A stretch of DNA of 55,088 nucleotides, from the NCBI GenBank assembly GCA_030609325.1, contig JAUWCL010000023.1, positions 1-55,088 of the forward strand. The letters run 5' to 3'. Numbering within the stretch: position 1 is the stretch's first letter; every line of letters starts with the position of its first letter. A program made the position numbers and the translations under genes. Of this stretch, positions 54,446-55,088 are shown piece after piece. The notes under the pieces are model-generated. The model worked only from the letters and a program-made list of their open reading frames with translations, had not been told where the DNA came from and searched no databases. The stretch is from Candidatus Krumholzibacteriota bacterium (lineage in GTDB: Bacteria; Krumholzibacteriota; Krumholzibacteriia; Krumholzibacteriales; Krumholzibacteriaceae).

Positions 54446-55088
54446 TCATGGATCAAAGTACTGTTCCATGTGCTTTTCCCCGAAAGCTCTTTTGGCCTCC
54501 AGCCGGTTATGCCTCGCGCATAACAGCCTCAGGTTGGATGGTGAGTTGTCCCCGCCCCTTGCGAACGGGACTATGTGGTCTATCTGAAGGTCCCGCGTCG
54601 AACCGCACCGTTTTCCTCCTGGCGCGACAAACGTACACCGCCCCTTGTCTCTGGCGTAGACCTCATCCCGTACTGCCCGGGGGATATGACGGGAGGCTTC
54701 CCGCTTCTGCGAACGCTTCGGTTGCGGCTGCTTTGACTGTGACGGTTTTGTCTGCTTCTGAGAGGATCTTAGATGCTTCTGTGAGCTTTTCTGCCCTTTT
54801 TGTCCGTCTTTCCGCTTCTCGCGCTCGGCCTTCCTCCTGATCCTGCCCTCGGGGCTGTGACGTTCGATGTACTCGTCCATCAGGATATCGAAGAGCTCCT
54901 CAAACTCGAGTTTTGCGTGATACTTCGTAGAGAGCAGAGAGCGTATCCGCTCGAGCTTCTCGAGAAACTGCGGATCTACCCCGAACTCTACCCTGAACCT
55001 CTGCTCGAGGACCATACGGCGCTCCGTCCCGGGCCCCTCTCCGCTGTCCGGGCCGCTCGCGCCGCCGGCAGCGCTGCCGCTGCCGCAA
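54446..55088 (-). CDS. HNH endonuclease, N-terminus may lie outside the window
   Basis: At least 189 residues from ATG 55015; the frame stays open to the right edge with a Gly/Ser/Ala-rich stretch (SGSAAGGASGPDSGEGPG), so the true start may be beyond it. Residues 1-60 of the visible ATG form are helical (VDPQFLEKLERIRSLLS), then a Lys/Gln/Ser-rich linker with SQK repeats, and a C-terminal HNH domain: GRCTFVAPGGKRCGSTRDLQ, DHIVPFARGGDN, NLRLLCARHN. This form with a low-complexity linker and HNH tail is common as a multi-copy gene in Myxococcota-like and related genomes. The role is unknown, possibly mobile or defence-linked. Confidence 0.8.
   Translation of the reverse strand, partial: CGSGSAAGGASGPDSGEGPGTERRMVLEQRFRVEFGVDPQFLEKLERIRSLLSTKYHAKLEFEELFDILMDEYIERHSPEGRIRRKAEREKRKDGQKGQKSSQKHLRSSQKQTKPSQSKQPQPKRSQKREASRHIPRAVRDEVYARDKGRCTFVAPGGKRCGSTRDLQIDHIVPFARGGDNSPSNLRLLCARHNRLEAKRAFGEKHMEQYFDP

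Overview
The window reads as ordinary chromosome from a GC-rich diderm (Gram-negative-type) bacterium. Evidence for an outer membrane is a TamA/TamB pair, a second Omp85-type barrel, lipoproteins, RseP and signal peptidase I. The gene content and families (long TolB-propeller/barrel fusion, DUF5683 protein, Ycf48-like lipoprotein, stand-alone CitF homologue, selenocysteine tRNA) fit an uncultured lineage in or near the FCB group, for example the Krumholzibacteriota/Latescibacterota/Eisenbacteria type. No marker gene fixes the phylum. Almost all genes lie on the minus strand, so transcription runs right to left; the only clear plus-strand genes are a small lipoprotein (11771-12121) and a CitF-like CoA transferase (52629-54236).

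From left to right: (1) 0.3-11.7 kb: uvrD/pcrA helicase, a very large secreted metallopeptidase-like/beta-propeller/barrel protein, tamB and a tamA/bamA homologue, which look like an outer-membrane biogenesis block. (2) 12.1-20.4 kb: the classic growth cluster, in transcription order rplM-rpsI-rpsB-tsf-pyrH-frr-uppS-cdsA-dxr-rseP. It has a strong sigma70-type promoter before rplM, an intrinsic terminator between tsf and pyrH, and an unusual repeat-expanded C-terminal tail on S2. (3) 20.5-25.7 kb: recJ, a broken TlpA-like gene, then dtd-maf-yjbQ-mtnA, tightly packed. (4) 25.7-27.8 kb: an RNA-metabolism group of rnpB with its own promoter, RNase HI, and a coiled-coil zinc-ribbon protein preceded by a highly structured ~138-nt leader or small RNA ending in a perfect terminator. 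(5) 27.8-31.5 kb: an accessory stretch with a Ycf48-like lipoprotein, a SixA-like phosphatase, a Cdd1-type HhH protein and several broken genes, ending at a tRNA with anticodon CAT. (6) 31.5-38.9 kb: rpoD, dnaG, a truncated cupin gene, mutS2, cvpA and yqeY, with a consensus promoter upstream of yqeY. (7) 38.9-44.7 kb: heat-shock operon hrcA-grpE-dnaK-dnaJ-rsmE under a sigma70-type promoter and a CIRCE operator. (8) 44.9-50.2 kb: lepB, a DUF5683 protein, tRNA-Sec with its own promoter, a RidA-family gene, glmS and glmM. (9) 50.3-55.1 kb: acs, the divergent CitF-like gene, and an HNH nuclease running into the right edge.

The most notable results came from reading frames by eye. Four intergenic spots hold gene remnants that keep recognisable ends but have lost the middle or one end: a TlpA-like gene, a DUF4870 gene, a fused pair of secreted/lipoprotein genes, and a cupin gene. 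This points either to recent deletion-driven decay or to assembly collapse. Other notable items are the structured RNA before the zinc-ribbon gene, the selenocysteine tRNA, the 30-bp tandem repeat inside rpsB, the fusion of a metallopeptidase-like domain, propeller and outer-membrane barrel, and the orphan CitF homologue. I found no CRISPR array, insertion sequence, prophage or obvious defence system. Apart from the candidate RNA, I see no clearly new multi-gene system.
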